This document shows positions 26,801-35,548 of a DNA stretch of 62,154 nucleotides, in pieces (the stretch's first letter is position 1; the number at the start of each line of letters is the position of its first letter). Position numbers and translations under genes: made by a program. The notes beneath the pieces were generated by a model. The model had not been told where the DNA came from, ran no database searches, and saw only the letters and a program-made list of their open reading frames with translations. Source of the DNA: Clostridia bacterium (GTDB lineage Bacteria; Bacillota; Clostridia; Oscillospirales; CAG-272); contig JAFVZL010000032.1 in the NCBI GenBank assembly GCA_017508195.1, positions 1-62,154 on the forward strand. The letters run 5' to 3'.

Positions 26801-27412
26801 GTAGTCGAGCATAGGATCGAGCACGAACTCAATGTATGCCTCCTCGGTAATCTGCATCGGAACGTTGTAGCGCGTCGTAGTATCACCTATGGTGTAGTTG
26901 ACTCGAATACCGTTTGCGATGAAGGTCGTTGTGATCTGTGCGCGGTCCGCGGAATCGGTAGCGCTTGTGAGCACACCGTTGTTAGCAGCGGCCTCGCCCG
27001 AATCGTGAGAATACCTGATAGTTATCTGGTTCATCAGGTCCTTTTTGGTCAGATCGGATGCATATGCGCCGGGGTTATAAGGATTCGAGCAAAGGATCTG
27101 ACCCGTACGGTTATTCTTGTAATACATAACTCCGTTGTATCTGTTTACGTATATGGTGTAAGCATTACCGGTGGAATTGATATAATCAAGGTAACCGTTT
27201 GCAAGATCGCTTTCCAGCATCTCTTCATAGCTCGAGAAATTATTCTTATAAGACTCCTTAACGATGCTTATGATCTGTGATGCGGTAAGTGTCTGCTTAC
27301 CTACAGAGGCGGATGAGTGTGCTGCGCTCACCGATACGGGAATAAGTCCCGCTACGGATACGAACAGAAGCACTACCACAAGAGCAGACGATAATATTTT
27401 TTTCATATTCAT
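23828..27412 (-). CDS. secreted DUF5696 protein (predicted glycan-active)
   Basis: 1194 residues. Signal peptide at 1-31 (MNMKK start, cleavage near VSVSAA). The long body includes SITPLQYFGSGDLTKDGYVFIPDGSGSVIEYSDF and YAYPEFDFSYM-like strands suggestive of a (beta/alpha)8 barrel after a beta-rich N-terminal part; this ordering, and its setting beside sugar permeases and a Yip1 protein, match DUF5696 proteins as I know them from Paenibacillus and Clostridia. No lipobox, cell-wall anchor or C-terminal helix was seen. Activity is unknown; a glycoside hydrolase-like role is inference. AGGAGG lies 8 nt before the ATG. Central gene of the operon. Confidence 0.75.
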   Translation of the reverse strand: MNMKKILSSALVVVLLFVSVAGLIPVSVSAAHSSASVGKQTLTASQIISIVKESYKNNFSSYEEMLESDLANGYLDYINSTGNAYTIYVNRYNGVMYYKNNRTGQILCSNPYNPGAYASDLTKKDLMNQITIRYSHDSGEAAANNGVLTSATDSADRAQITTTFIANGIRVNYTIGDTTTRYNVPMQITEEAYIEFVLDPMLDYYHSLFESHLVETYGLLESDYNFYAREKWGSTSVYDRDGRVDLGAVFRYAEVSETVYKKYLDPVKDKDIYNEFKGVKQALATLRSSFTLFKPDGLTPETAPEDKPLLGEGVAIYVCSADTNNKLKRLERWLTRYSAYTIDMLTEHEAECKYVHKLIEHPVFRCSLEYSFNSDGSLSVRLPVNSISFDEALYNLDSITPLQYFGSGDLTKDGYVFIPDGSGSVIEYSDFYDDKEKQNVSLILSVYGDDFAYANPSGKHKEIVTMPVYGITTTARYGTGSTADYTDHKGGFFAILEEGASLATMYVSFGGNTHQYSSVYASYSPYPSDEYKLDSSTGGSGSTYKIVSDSKYTGSYITRYVMLDDPTLAGAKTPASYVGMANYYRDYLKSLGDLTALENVGEDLPLYIEALGSMTVMEKFLTFPVTVSKPLTTFDDIVTMYKELADVTTKFKAKAKEYRTRSEAEVDNKTLREKYAKRADEYDKLVDSMKSISNINFKLTGFANGGMYFTYPTAVNWEGACGGSNGFVNLINQAKAISKNGASFGVYPEFDFSYMSNSAWLDGVDEGTDLSRMVDNRYASKQVYNSVLGFYESFYSMVISSDALDRLYTKFNNSYSSYNHKYISVSTLGSDLNSNFDKENPINRDESSANIAALLDRMANTDGYDVMISQGNSYVLGYADHILDISTDSSHFTYSSYTVPFIGMVLHGYVNYAGSPINYAGSPDYEILRAIENGASLYYILCYDNTEFMKEDEVLNDYYGIDYQNWYDDLVQQYNVLNAAIGKYQDYEIVDHKMILTERVIDEKEMAENRELVKDEFVKLVEAEILEAIRVAFDAMRDNGVPVGTGIKLSVDTDKLVAQASELMNISVEELKAVTDNETVDTFYEKLLAVVAKLTADYSTDGGYAVSVDVVSNYAEKTAYDIVTDSTMNDDEDSYDYTRYTADNDRVAMVTYKNQKTGHTVRFILNYNVYSVTVRLDANTVKTVEKYGFYKIEG

Positions 27413-27432
27413 TTGTATTACCTCCTGCTTTC

Positions 27433-29610
27433 CTATACTCTGTTGCCGATCTCGGCAAATATGGAAACTACAAACTGAACCATCTTCACAACAAGGCTCG
27501 AGAAGAGAATCGCGATGAACATGATGATAACCATCGCAACTATCGTACCGAGAATGGTGACGAAGTTCTTTCCAAGTGAGTAGTCATGTGTAACAAGTGT
27601 TCCGAAGAACAGAAGAATTCCAACCCATACAAGACCTATAGTGGTAATAAGGGTGACCATAGTACCCTCGCTCGTGGTCATGATGTTAGAAAGAAGTGTA
27701 GATACGAATATAAACAGCGGCAACGGTGCTAACGAATAGCAGGTCGCTATGTAAATATCCTTTAAGCTACCCTCACCATCAAAGAGTGTGGTAAGGCACC
27801 AGTTGCCTATTACCCAAAGCATTACGGGTACAACGACCGAGATGATCGTCATAAAGATGTTTGCGTAGGAGCCTCTGGTATTGAAGAGATATCCCTGACC
27901 TACGGAGTTATAGAAGAATGCTATAACAGTCAGTGCAAGGAATGTTGTAGCAGCTCTTACAGATCCTCGCTTCTCGTGCTTAAGATCCCAGAAGCCGTCG
28001 AAGGGATGGAATACAAGGTGACATGCGTACACGAGCTCCTCCCAATAGGTCTTCTGACCGACCTTCAGTGTCGTTATCTTGTTCTTCTTCTTTGCGTATC
28101 CGAGGAACTTGAAGAAGAGAACGAGAACAACGATAAGCGCTACTACGATGAGAAGGATCCAGTTCTCAACAACTTCCTTTCTCATCTCAGAGAAAGCATC
28201 CGACGCATAAGTTGTATCATACGCCTTCTGGAGCATGTTGTAAGCCTCAGCGTACTCGCCCTGGCTGTAAAGAGCCTTACCTATACCGATATATGCAAGG
28301 TCAAAGTTGTTGTTCTTCGTGAGCAGGTCGCGCCAATAATCGATAGAGGCGTCGTAGTTATGCTCATTCTGATTGCGGAGCGCTGCAATGATCGTATCGC
28401 AGTAATCCGTAGGAGTATAGACGGTGATCTTGTAACCGTCCATCTTATTGTTATCAAGCACGCAAAGTCTGTATACGCCGTCAACCACCTGATAGGTTGC
28501 TGCAACGATAGCCTCTGCGTTACCGAGCTGAGTACCCGTATCACCGAATGCGAAGAGAAGGTTGCCCTCTTCATCGTAGGTGAAGAGCCTCGAACGGCTC
28601 GAATCGAGAATCGTCCATGATCCCTCAGGACCAAGGGTGATATCCGTGATCTTGGATACTCTCATCTGGTTGAAGGAGTCGACGACCTCACCTGCGGGGT
28701 CGAAGAAGCCGTTACGCTTCATGATCTCAACACCCGTAGAATTGAGTTTCTTTACGGGAGAGTAGGTCGAAGCCTTGCTCCTGAGCGCATTATACTGCTG
28801 AACGGGATCGATCTTGCTGTTGGTAACGTAGATGAAGCCGTTAGAGTCAACCGCGATGTTGTTGTAGGAAACCGAAACGTTCTTTACGCTCGCTGCCCTC
28901 TGCTCCTCGGTCTGGAAGTTACGCCAGATCTGATCGAGGATGGAGTAGGAAACCTTCTGAGCACCGATAAATCCGGTAAAGTCTCCCTCGCTTGAAAGAA
29001 CTACTACTCCCTGATAGATCTTTTCGGAGATAACGAATACTCTTCCGTATTTATCTACCGCAACGGAGATGGGTCTGAACTCACCGTCCTTGATAAGAGG
29101 GGTCGAGGGCTGCTCGATCGTTCTCTCGTACTCGAAGGAGCGTGTGAATACAACGATTCTCTCGTTGTTCGTATCACATACGTATACGCGGCTCTCCTGA
29201 TCGGGGTCCTCTGCGATATCGCAGGTAAGATCTCTCGCGCTGACGAATACCGCCTTGGGAGCGTCGAAGGTCTGCTTGTTGCCGTACTCATCGATGTAAG
29301 AATCGATAATGTCGGTTGCCTCGTAATACTTGTTGATTACTACAATCCTGTTATTCTTGGTGTCGGTAATATAAAGATTACCGTCATCGTCTGCGGAGAG
29401 GTCGGATGCCTCGCTGAGCTTGGTCGAAAGTCCGAGATCAGAATAGTTGAAGGAATCGTCCGCAGAATACGCCATAGGCGAGAGAAGCGGAAGGCCGTCA
29501 ATCGAGTAGGTGTAGGTCTCGTAAGACTCGTATGCAAAGCTGCCGATGCTGCCGAAGAGGAGTACGAACGCAAGTGCAAGGACTACTATTTTAATTAATT
29601 TATTCTTCAT
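27433..29610 (-). CDS. beta-propeller/TPR/Yip1 membrane protein
   Basis: 725 residues in three parts. Residues 1-27 are a signal anchor. Residues about 55-400 carry NHL-like repeats of the type DDDGNLYITDTKNNRIVVIN, SRVYVCDTNNERIVVF, DKYGRVFVISE, DSNGFIYVTNS, predicting an extracytoplasmic six-bladed propeller. Residues about 415-465 form TPR-like helices (YIGIGKALYSQGEYAEAYNMLQKAY). A helix at about 480-500 and then a Yip1 domain with five helices end the protein. GGAGG precedes the ATG. Propeller-plus-Yip1 proteins are known beside DUF5696 genes, but their function is not. It may be a scaffold or sensor of the transport complex. Confidence 0.78.
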   Translation of the reverse strand: MKNKLIKIVVLALAFVLLFGSIGSFAYESYETYTYSIDGLPLLSPMAYSADDSFNYSDLGLSTKLSEASDLSADDDGNLYITDTKNNRIVVINKYYEATDIIDSYIDEYGNKQTFDAPKAVFVSARDLTCDIAEDPDQESRVYVCDTNNERIVVFTRSFEYERTIEQPSTPLIKDGEFRPISVAVDKYGRVFVISEKIYQGVVVLSSEGDFTGFIGAQKVSYSILDQIWRNFQTEEQRAASVKNVSVSYNNIAVDSNGFIYVTNSKIDPVQQYNALRSKASTYSPVKKLNSTGVEIMKRNGFFDPAGEVVDSFNQMRVSKITDITLGPEGSWTILDSSRSRLFTYDEEGNLLFAFGDTGTQLGNAEAIVAATYQVVDGVYRLCVLDNNKMDGYKITVYTPTDYCDTIIAALRNQNEHNYDASIDYWRDLLTKNNNFDLAYIGIGKALYSQGEYAEAYNMLQKAYDTTYASDAFSEMRKEVVENWILLIVVALIVVLVLFFKFLGYAKKKNKITTLKVGQKTYWEELVYACHLVFHPFDGFWDLKHEKRGSVRAATTFLALTVIAFFYNSVGQGYLFNTRGSYANIFMTIISVVVPVMLWVIGNWCLTTLFDGEGSLKDIYIATCYSLAPLPLFIFVSTLLSNIMTTSEGTMVTLITTIGLVWVGILLFFGTLVTHDYSLGKNFVTILGTIVAMVIIMFIAILFSSLVVKMVQFVVSIFAEIGNRV

Positions 29611-29619
29611 AGCCCCTCC

Positions 29620-30495
29620 TTAATCCTTCATACCCGAGGAGCCCATCGTCTCAACGATCTGGCTCTGGTTGAATACGAATACAAGTATAGGAACCATCAT
29701 CATAAGAACCGTAGATGCAGCGCCCGCGCCCGAACGCGCAATACCACCCGAGAGGATCTGACCTATCGCGTAGTTGAAGGTCTTGAGCTCCTCGGAGTGA
29801 ATGTATACCGAGGCACCCTCGTTCCAGAGGTTCTTAAAGCACTCAACCATAAGGGTCAGCCACGCGGGCTTAACCATAGGCATCGCGATAGTAAGATAGG
29901 TTCTGAACTCACTCGCACCGTCAAGTCGCGCGGACTCGAGAACCGTGTTCGGAACCGAGGACTCCATGAACTGCTTCATGAGGTAAAGACCCATCGTTGA
30001 AGCAAGTGAGGGAATGATAATGGACAAATAGGTATCAATCCATCCAAAGGATGAAAGAATGATAAAGTGTGTAACCTGGTTAACCGTGGAGTGGAACATA
30101 AGAGACATTACTATGACCTGGAATATCAGCTTACGGCCGGGGAAACGGAGCTTCGCAAGCGAGTAAGCCGCCATAGAAGCAAATATAAGGTTACCGAGAG
30201 TACCGCAAATGGTGATAAATACAGTGTTGAATATGTATCTCGAGAAGGGTACCCACGAGTCACCCATAAGGGTGAAGAGGTCTACGAAGTTGTCTATCGT
30301 GGGATTGACAACGTAGAAACGAGGGGGGAACATGAAGAGCTCATCCAGGGGCTTGAACGCCTGTATTACGACGTAGTACATAGGAATGAACATGAACAAG
30401 CCGAGGAGAGTGAGCATGATGGTGATACCGAGGTCACCGCCCTTTGATCTGTTGAGGACGACCTTGTGTCCTCTTGTTCTGAGCTTCTGTGCCAT
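29620..30495 (-). CDS. carbohydrate ABC permease, MalG/LplC type (pair 1)
   Basis: 291 residues from the ATG at 30495, chosen because the alternative GTG at 30504 overlaps the preceding stop and lacks a ribosome binding site; AGGTGAG sits just ahead of the ATG. Six helices; EAA loop VLESARLDGASEFRTYLTIAMPMV. It is one base after its partner gene, so the two are translationally coupled. Inner-membrane component of a CUT1-type importer. Confidence 0.9.
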   Translation of the reverse strand: MAQKLRTRGHKVVLNRSKGGDLGITIMLTLLGLFMFIPMYYVVIQAFKPLDELFMFPPRFYVVNPTIDNFVDLFTLMGDSWVPFSRYIFNTVFITICGTLGNLIFASMAAYSLAKLRFPGRKLIFQVIVMSLMFHSTVNQVTHFIILSSFGWIDTYLSIIIPSLASTMGLYLMKQFMESSVPNTVLESARLDGASEFRTYLTIAMPMVKPAWLTLMVECFKNLWNEGASVYIHSEELKTFNYAIGQILSGGIARSGAGAASTVLMMMVPILVFVFNQSQIVETMGSSGMKD

Positions 30496-30496
30496 C

Positions 30497-31444
30497 TTAC
30501 TCACCTACCTTTGAAAGAGCCTTCTTGATCACGATGTTCGATGCGAACATTATGACGAAGAGTATCACGGCTATTGCAGAGGAGTAACCTATCTCATAAC
30601 GTGATCCACCGTAGTCACTAAGATGGTGCATGATAGTATGCGCCGCGTAGTCTACCGAGGGGAATCCGCAAAGAGCGGTAACGACACCGCCGAAGCCGAA
30701 GGAGTTGGTGATAGCAAGCACCGCACCGAACATAAGCTGAGGACGCATTGTCGGAAGGGTGATGTACCAAAGCTCCTGCCAACGGTTCTTGATACCGTCA
30801 ACCGCAGCTGCCTCATACATGGAGCGGTCGATAGTCTGAAGACCTGCAATAAACGAAAGGAACGCGGTACCGAGAGATGTCCAAAGAGCAACCACGATAC
30901 AAAGTCCCATAACGTACTGAGCGTCGGAGAACCATAGTATTGGTGAATTGATAAAGCCGTATTTCATAAGCACCGCGTTCGCCCAACCGTAGGAGTCGGA
31001 TGCGAAGAGCGTCTTCCATACGAGGTATGCACTACCCGAGATGGAGGGTGCGTAGAATACAAGGGTTACAACCGCACGGATCTTAGGAGGAAGCTCATTG
31101 ATGAACCACGCAACAAGAAGTGCTAAGATGTAGGAAACAGGACCCGTGACAGACGCGAATATAAGAGTATTCTGGCAAGCAAGAATAAATATCTCGTCAT
31201 CCATGAACAGTCTCATATAGTTGTCAATGCCTACAAAGTTCGGGAACTGAAGCATGTTAAAGTCGGTAAGGCTGAGGATTATCGAAAGGAATACCGGGAG
31301 GACTGTGAAGATGATGAACAGAAGCAAGAACGGTGCTACCATGAAGTAGGCTGTCTTGTTATTCTTCATCTCTTCCCATGTCCATCTCAGCTTCGACACC
31401 TCAGAACGCTTGACCGGTCCTTGTGTCTTATTTGTCTGTGACAT
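30497..31444 (-). CDS. carbohydrate ABC permease, MalF/LplB type (pair 1)
   Basis: 315 residues. N-terminal helix at about 33-55, then the periplasmic-facing loops and five further helices; EAA loop MYEAAAVDGIKNRWQELWYITLPTM. AAAGGAG lies 7 nt before the ATG. It follows the solute-binding-protein gene by 12 bp, so it is probably the cognate permease for it. Together with the next gene it makes one of two permease pairs in this operon, which is unusual. Confidence 0.9.
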   Translation of the reverse strand: MSQTNKTQGPVKRSEVSKLRWTWEEMKNNKTAYFMVAPFLLLFIIFTVLPVFLSIILSLTDFNMLQFPNFVGIDNYMRLFMDDEIFILACQNTLIFASVTGPVSYILALLVAWFINELPPKIRAVVTLVFYAPSISGSAYLVWKTLFASDSYGWANAVLMKYGFINSPILWFSDAQYVMGLCIVVALWTSLGTAFLSFIAGLQTIDRSMYEAAAVDGIKNRWQELWYITLPTMRPQLMFGAVLAITNSFGFGGVVTALCGFPSVDYAAHTIMHHLSDYGGSRYEIGYSSAIAVILFVIMFASNIVIKKALSKVGE

Positions 31445-31456
31445 TGTGATTCTCCT

Positions 31457-34400
31457 TTACTGCTCGGGAGGCTGGTAAGTGCTCTTTTCGGGAGGTATGG
31501 GCTCATCCTCTGTGGGAACCCAAAGTCCGAACTCCTTGCGCTTACGCTCGATCTCACTGTTGATGGCTCCAATGTAGGATCTCATAGAATCGATCGCATT
31601 GGCGTCGTTGTTTACTGCATCGAGGAATGCGAATGAAACGTATCTCGCAATGATATAAGATCCGGGATAGTTAACGATGGAGGACATGTGATCCATCTGG
31701 TTCATGATCGCTTCCTTCTCGCTGGAGGTCCAGGAGAGATCCTGAATTGACTTCAGGTTAGCGGTCTCATACTTAGCCGACGGACCCATGATAGCAACTA
31801 TTCTGTTACCGTAGTCGGCAGACTGCTTTGCTGCGGTCTCCCACTGGGTGAACTGCCATGCGGGAAGAAGGTTACCTCTCTGATCGCATCCATTGAGGAT
31901 AATGGTCGCGGTTACCTGTGCGAGCGAGTCATAGTTGAGCTCACCGTTTTCTCTGTAAGAGCCGGGGAGCGAGCAGAACTCCCAGAGTCCTGCAATCTCA
32001 GTCGCGTAAACGACGAGCTGGTTATAAAGGTCTGCGTAGCTACCGATAAGAATGGGCATCTCACCCGTTCTGAAACGGTTAGCCGCATCGTAGGATACGG
32101 GGAACGAGTAGTCACTGTAAAGACGGCAGGTAAAGTCGAATGCGCTGAGTGCAACCTCAGAATCAAGGTCAATAGCAGCGCCTGCATACGCCTCGTCATA
32201 CCTTTCGTTGTCAGTGTACTTCCACATGTTACCGCCCTCTTGATAGATCATGAAATCAAGAGCAGCAACGTAGCTGACACCTATCTGCATGTTGTTTGCC
32301 TGAAGCACGGGAAGTATGGAAAGAAGATCATCCCATGTCTCGGGTACCTCCTGCTTGAGATCGGCCAGAACATCCATACGGTAGAACATCATGGAGAACT
32401 GCATCGTTCTCGGGATACCGTAGCACACAGCAGGAAGAGCGGTAAAGCTTCCATCCTCGAGGTACTCTCTGCCGGGAGAGATCATAACGGTATCAAGAGC
32501 AGCCTTAGCAAAGTTAGCTTCACCGTTTTCATCAACGATAACGTCGCCAAAGGTGTTGGTCGTAAAGCTTGCCTCAACGCCATCTCTCTTAGTGGTAGTT
32601 GTCTCGTAGGAGCCGTCCTCGGCTTTGTATGTATAACGTGTGGTGGTGAAGATCGCGTTCTGCTCTGCGGAAAGTCTCGGATCAAAACCGTTTACGCCTA
32701 AAACCGCATCACGGATCGCATAGTTGATAACCTCAGCCGAGCCGAGTCCGAGATAAACATCCGGACCCTTTCTCGAAAGGATCGAGGGCAGAAGAGTTCC
32801 GCCCGTAACGAGCTTAAGTGCAACCGATACACCGGTCTTGTCGGTAAAGCCGCCCTGTGCATCGATCATGGTACGCCAGATATTAGCCTGGTCACGACCG
32901 GCTGCGATCCATACATCGATGTGCTCTGCCTTTTCTTCCGTCTTCGCGGTAACGCCCATCTGGTCGTAGTCGATGAAGAAGGAGGCGAAGAACGCCTGGA
33001 TCTCGAACCAGATACCCTCGAAGAAGTTTGCATCCTGTCTTCTGAGAGCCGAGCTGTCACTGACAAGCTGACCGTCCTTCTCAATCATGGGAGCAATAAC
33101 GATAGAGTCAAGCATGACCGTGCTCGCCTTGGAATCGTTGATCCATGTACCGAGAGTACCGAGATAAGACTTAAAGGTTGAGAGGTTGGCAGCGATATTA
33201 TCACCGTTGTCCGAGCCTACCTTATTAAATAATGTATATATAGTTTGCAGTGTTGCAATATGCGCACCGTTTGTACCGCATATTTCCATCAGTTCCTTAT
33301 GCGTGTTCTCAAGCGCCTTTGCGTGGGTGAGGATCGCGATAAGAACGTCAGGCATTACATCCATGAAGTTGTAGGTATCACTGTACTCATCGGGATCGGT
33401 ACCCGTGAGCTGAAGGATACGCAGATATGCTGCGTTAAGCTCGGTAAGAGCCTTTTCAGCTGTCTGAATATACTCCTTCAAGGAACCGAGCGAGCACTCA
33501 AGGTACAGAGTATATTCCTTTCCCTCCTCAAAATAGAGGTTGAAGGTCTGCTGACCGTCTGTGATAAACTTACTCTGCCATCCGTCGACATAGTCGAACT
33601 TCAGGTTATAAGCCTCTTCAAAAGGAACTGTAGGAGTTCCGTCAGGCAATCCGTAATCGCCGCCCGCGAGCTTCAGAGTACGGCAGACAAACATACCCTG
33701 AAGGGTATTCTGCTTATAGCGCATTCCGAAATTATAGAATCCCGACTTGCTGACCGTAAACTTGTAAGAAGCCCATTGTCCGATCGTGCTGTAGCCGGTC
33801 TCGCCTATAACGTTGTAAAGCTGTGTACCGGACTTGATGGGGAACGTTGCGGGAGATGTGTTATCGTTAGAGGGAGAAACAGATGCATCCGATACCGCAT
33901 CGGGGAACTCAGCCTCGATGATGATAGGATCGGTGTCTGCGACCTTATCGGTCTTACCCTCGTACTTCTTGATGTACTCCTCGTAAGTGATAGTGTCTAT
34001 GGCATCCACTGCAGGAACGAGCTCTATCGACTTAAGGATAACGGGATCGCGCTCAGCCTTAAGAGAGATCTTGTGATCGCCCTCAACGAGGTTGAATACA
34101 AAGTATCCCGAATGATAGCCCGCACCGTCCTGAAGATAGTAGGTAGTCCAGCTGGGAGTAGCAACCGCACTGGGGGACATCGAGTTACCGATGAGATCCT
34201 GAGAGATCGTGTAGGTGGTGACGGTCTTCTTACCGTCCTTGACCTCTGTAACGATCTTCTTATACGCTTTTACATCGTCGCCCCAGACGTAATCTACGTC
34301 GTAGCTGTCAGCGGCACCGGGAGCATCCGTTGTCTCGGAATCGAAGTAATCGAACGTCCAGTTCTTATCGAGAATTATGCTCGCAACCTCAGAGAAAGGA

Positions 34401-34933
34401 ATTCTGCCGTCGATCGTAAATCCACGCTCGATAGCGGATACGCTGCTCTCATCGGTGATACAGCTGAAGTATTCGAACTTAATGTAGTAAAGACCAGCCT
34501 GCTCGGGCGTGACCACCAGATCAAAGGTGATCGTACCCATCGAGGGAAGGTACACGCTCTTGTCCGCGTTCTCGTCGTAACCGAAATTCTTCCAGTTATC
34601 GGGAGCCTCGGTCATAGCGTTCTTGACGATATCGCTATCCTTGACGATCTGTATCTTTCCGTCATCACCGGACGTAAGGAACTTAGTCACGTCAATGGGG
34701 TCGATACCCGAACCTGCGGGTATGTTCTGCTCCAGGATGTTTGCGATGTACTCACCGTAGGGCAACGTTCCGACAAGTGACTGCATTTCCTCAAGCGTCG
34801 TCGGCTTGTAAGGATTCTTCTCAGTCGGGTCATGCTTCTGAGAAGCTGCAGAAACTGTGAAGCCCATGGAAGTGAGCAGCACTGTTACAGAGAGAATCAA
34901 GCATAAAACTCTCTGAAACCATTTTTTCTTCAT
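31457..34933 (-). CDS. giant extracellular solute-binding protein with CBM-like N-terminus
   Basis: 1158 residues, against about 400-550 for a usual sugar-binding protein. ATG 34933 is preceded by GGAGG; an in-frame ATG 33 bp upstream lacks one. Residues 1-31 form a signal peptide ending SMGFTVSAASQ, with no lipobox cysteine. Residues about 110-330 and 350-520 look like two CBM6/35-like beta-sandwich modules (IIIEAEFPD start of the second). After a helical linker, residues about 680-1130 carry a family-1 binding-protein fold: DVWIAAGRDQANIWRTMI, GPDVYLGLGSAEVINYA, LKQEVPETWDDLL, FRTGEMPILIGSYADLY. How it stays near the permeases without a lipid anchor is unclear; the N-terminal modules may hold polysaccharide or wall. 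Confidence 0.85.
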   Translation of the reverse strand: MKKKWFQRVLCLILSVTVLLTSMGFTVSAASQKHDPTEKNPYKPTTLEEMQSLVGTLPYGEYIANILEQNIPAGSGIDPIDVTKFLTSGDDGKIQIVKDSDIVKNAMTEAPDNWKNFGYDENADKSVYLPSMGTITFDLVVTPEQAGLYYIKFEYFSCITDESSVSAIERGFTIDGRIPFSEVASIILDKNWTFDYFDSETTDAPGAADSYDVDYVWGDDVKAYKKIVTEVKDGKKTVTTYTISQDLIGNSMSPSAVATPSWTTYYLQDGAGYHSGYFVFNLVEGDHKISLKAERDPVILKSIELVPAVDAIDTITYEEYIKKYEGKTDKVADTDPIIIEAEFPDAVSDASVSPSNDNTSPATFPIKSGTQLYNVIGETGYSTIGQWASYKFTVSKSGFYNFGMRYKQNTLQGMFVCRTLKLAGGDYGLPDGTPTVPFEEAYNLKFDYVDGWQSKFITDGQQTFNLYFEEGKEYTLYLECSLGSLKEYIQTAEKALTELNAAYLRILQLTGTDPDEYSDTYNFMDVMPDVLIAILTHAKALENTHKELMEICGTNGAHIATLQTIYTLFNKVGSDNGDNIAANLSTFKSYLGTLGTWINDSKASTVMLDSIVIAPMIEKDGQLVSDSSALRRQDANFFEGIWFEIQAFFASFFIDYDQMGVTAKTEEKAEHIDVWIAAGRDQANIWRTMIDAQGGFTDKTGVSVALKLVTGGTLLPSILSRKGPDVYLGLGSAEVINYAIRDAVLGVNGFDPRLSAEQNAIFTTTRYTYKAEDGSYETTTTKRDGVEASFTTNTFGDVIVDENGEANFAKAALDTVMISPGREYLEDGSFTALPAVCYGIPRTMQFSMMFYRMDVLADLKQEVPETWDDLLSILPVLQANNMQIGVSYVAALDFMIYQEGGNMWKYTDNERYDEAYAGAAIDLDSEVALSAFDFTCRLYSDYSFPVSYDAANRFRTGEMPILIGSYADLYNQLVVYATEIAGLWEFCSLPGSYRENGELNYDSLAQVTATIILNGCDQRGNLLPAWQFTQWETAAKQSADYGNRIVAIMGPSAKYETANLKSIQDLSWTSSEKEAIMNQMDHMSSIVNYPGSYIIARYVSFAFLDAVNNDANAIDSMRSYIGAINSEIERKRKEFGLWVPTEDEPIPPEKSTYQPPEQ

Positions 34934-35068
34934 TTCTGAAATCCTCCGTTCAAATTTGCGGTACATAAGGCCGATCTGCTTGCGGTAGCATCACCGTGGA
35001 GTCTGTGCTCGTTATGAGGCGCCAAGGTGATGGCATCGCAGGCGCAAGTAGACCTATATGCATAAAAA

Positions 35069-35098
35069 ATTATAACATATATGGGCGCGAAAAGTCAA
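35069..35098 (-). promoter_or_regulatory. sigma-A promoter of the carbohydrate operon
   Basis: Minus-strand TTGACT (35093-35098) and TATAAT (35069-35074) with an 18-bp spacer. The leader to the ATG at 34933 is about 125 nt and contains a GCATCACC/GGTGATGG inverted repeat that could fold. No other promoter of this quality was found inside the next 13 kb, so the seven genes are probably one transcript. Confidence 0.75.
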
Positions 35099-35548
35099 TA
35101 GAGAAAAATTCTGCCATATGCGCCCCGAGCGCGAAAATCGGGGGCAGAAAATCGGAGCAAAAAATACTACGCAAACAATAGTTGACTGCTTCAAAAAGCT
35201 AAAATGCGAAAAAATGTCAAAAAGTAAGCTACATTTACATAAGTAATAACGATTTTTCAAGGCAATTCGCTCACACTAGGAAAAGCATGTGTAAATCTGA
35301 TTTAACAGTTTTCAAGCGAAGTTATATTTATCATTAACAAGAAATAATGGGATGTTTTTGTCTATTTTGCATAAATTCCGACTGTTTTTTTCTATACGGC
35401 TGAAAAGCTACACAACCCCGAAATGACGACTTTCGCAGTGCCTTTTCGGGGTGTTTAAAGGTATCACGGAGATGAAAAAGAGCACCCACAGACTATCGTG
35501 CGAGTGCTCTTCCATAATCAACAGAAATTTGATTTGTTTACAAATTGT
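35099..35548. other. long intergenic region upstream of the carbohydrate operon
   Basis: About 450 bp without a gene. It holds the mnmA terminator (35478-35511), a second stem ACCCCGAAA (35415-35423) with TTTCGGGGT (35444-35452), and an AT-rich stretch 35160-35400 with no recognised operator. The length suggests room for an activator site for the sugar operon, but none is identified. Confidence 0.45.
35478..35511 (-). terminator. terminator of mnmA
   Basis: AAGAGCAC (35478-35485) pairs with GTGCTCTT (35504-35511). On the minus strand the stem is followed by TTTCATC, part of a T-rich run. Confidence 0.7.

Noticed and set aside
34934-35548. A hidden regulator gene upstream of the sugar operon
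   Set aside because: No reading frame with a ribosome binding site and protein-like composition was found on either strand; only hairpins and AT-rich sequence.
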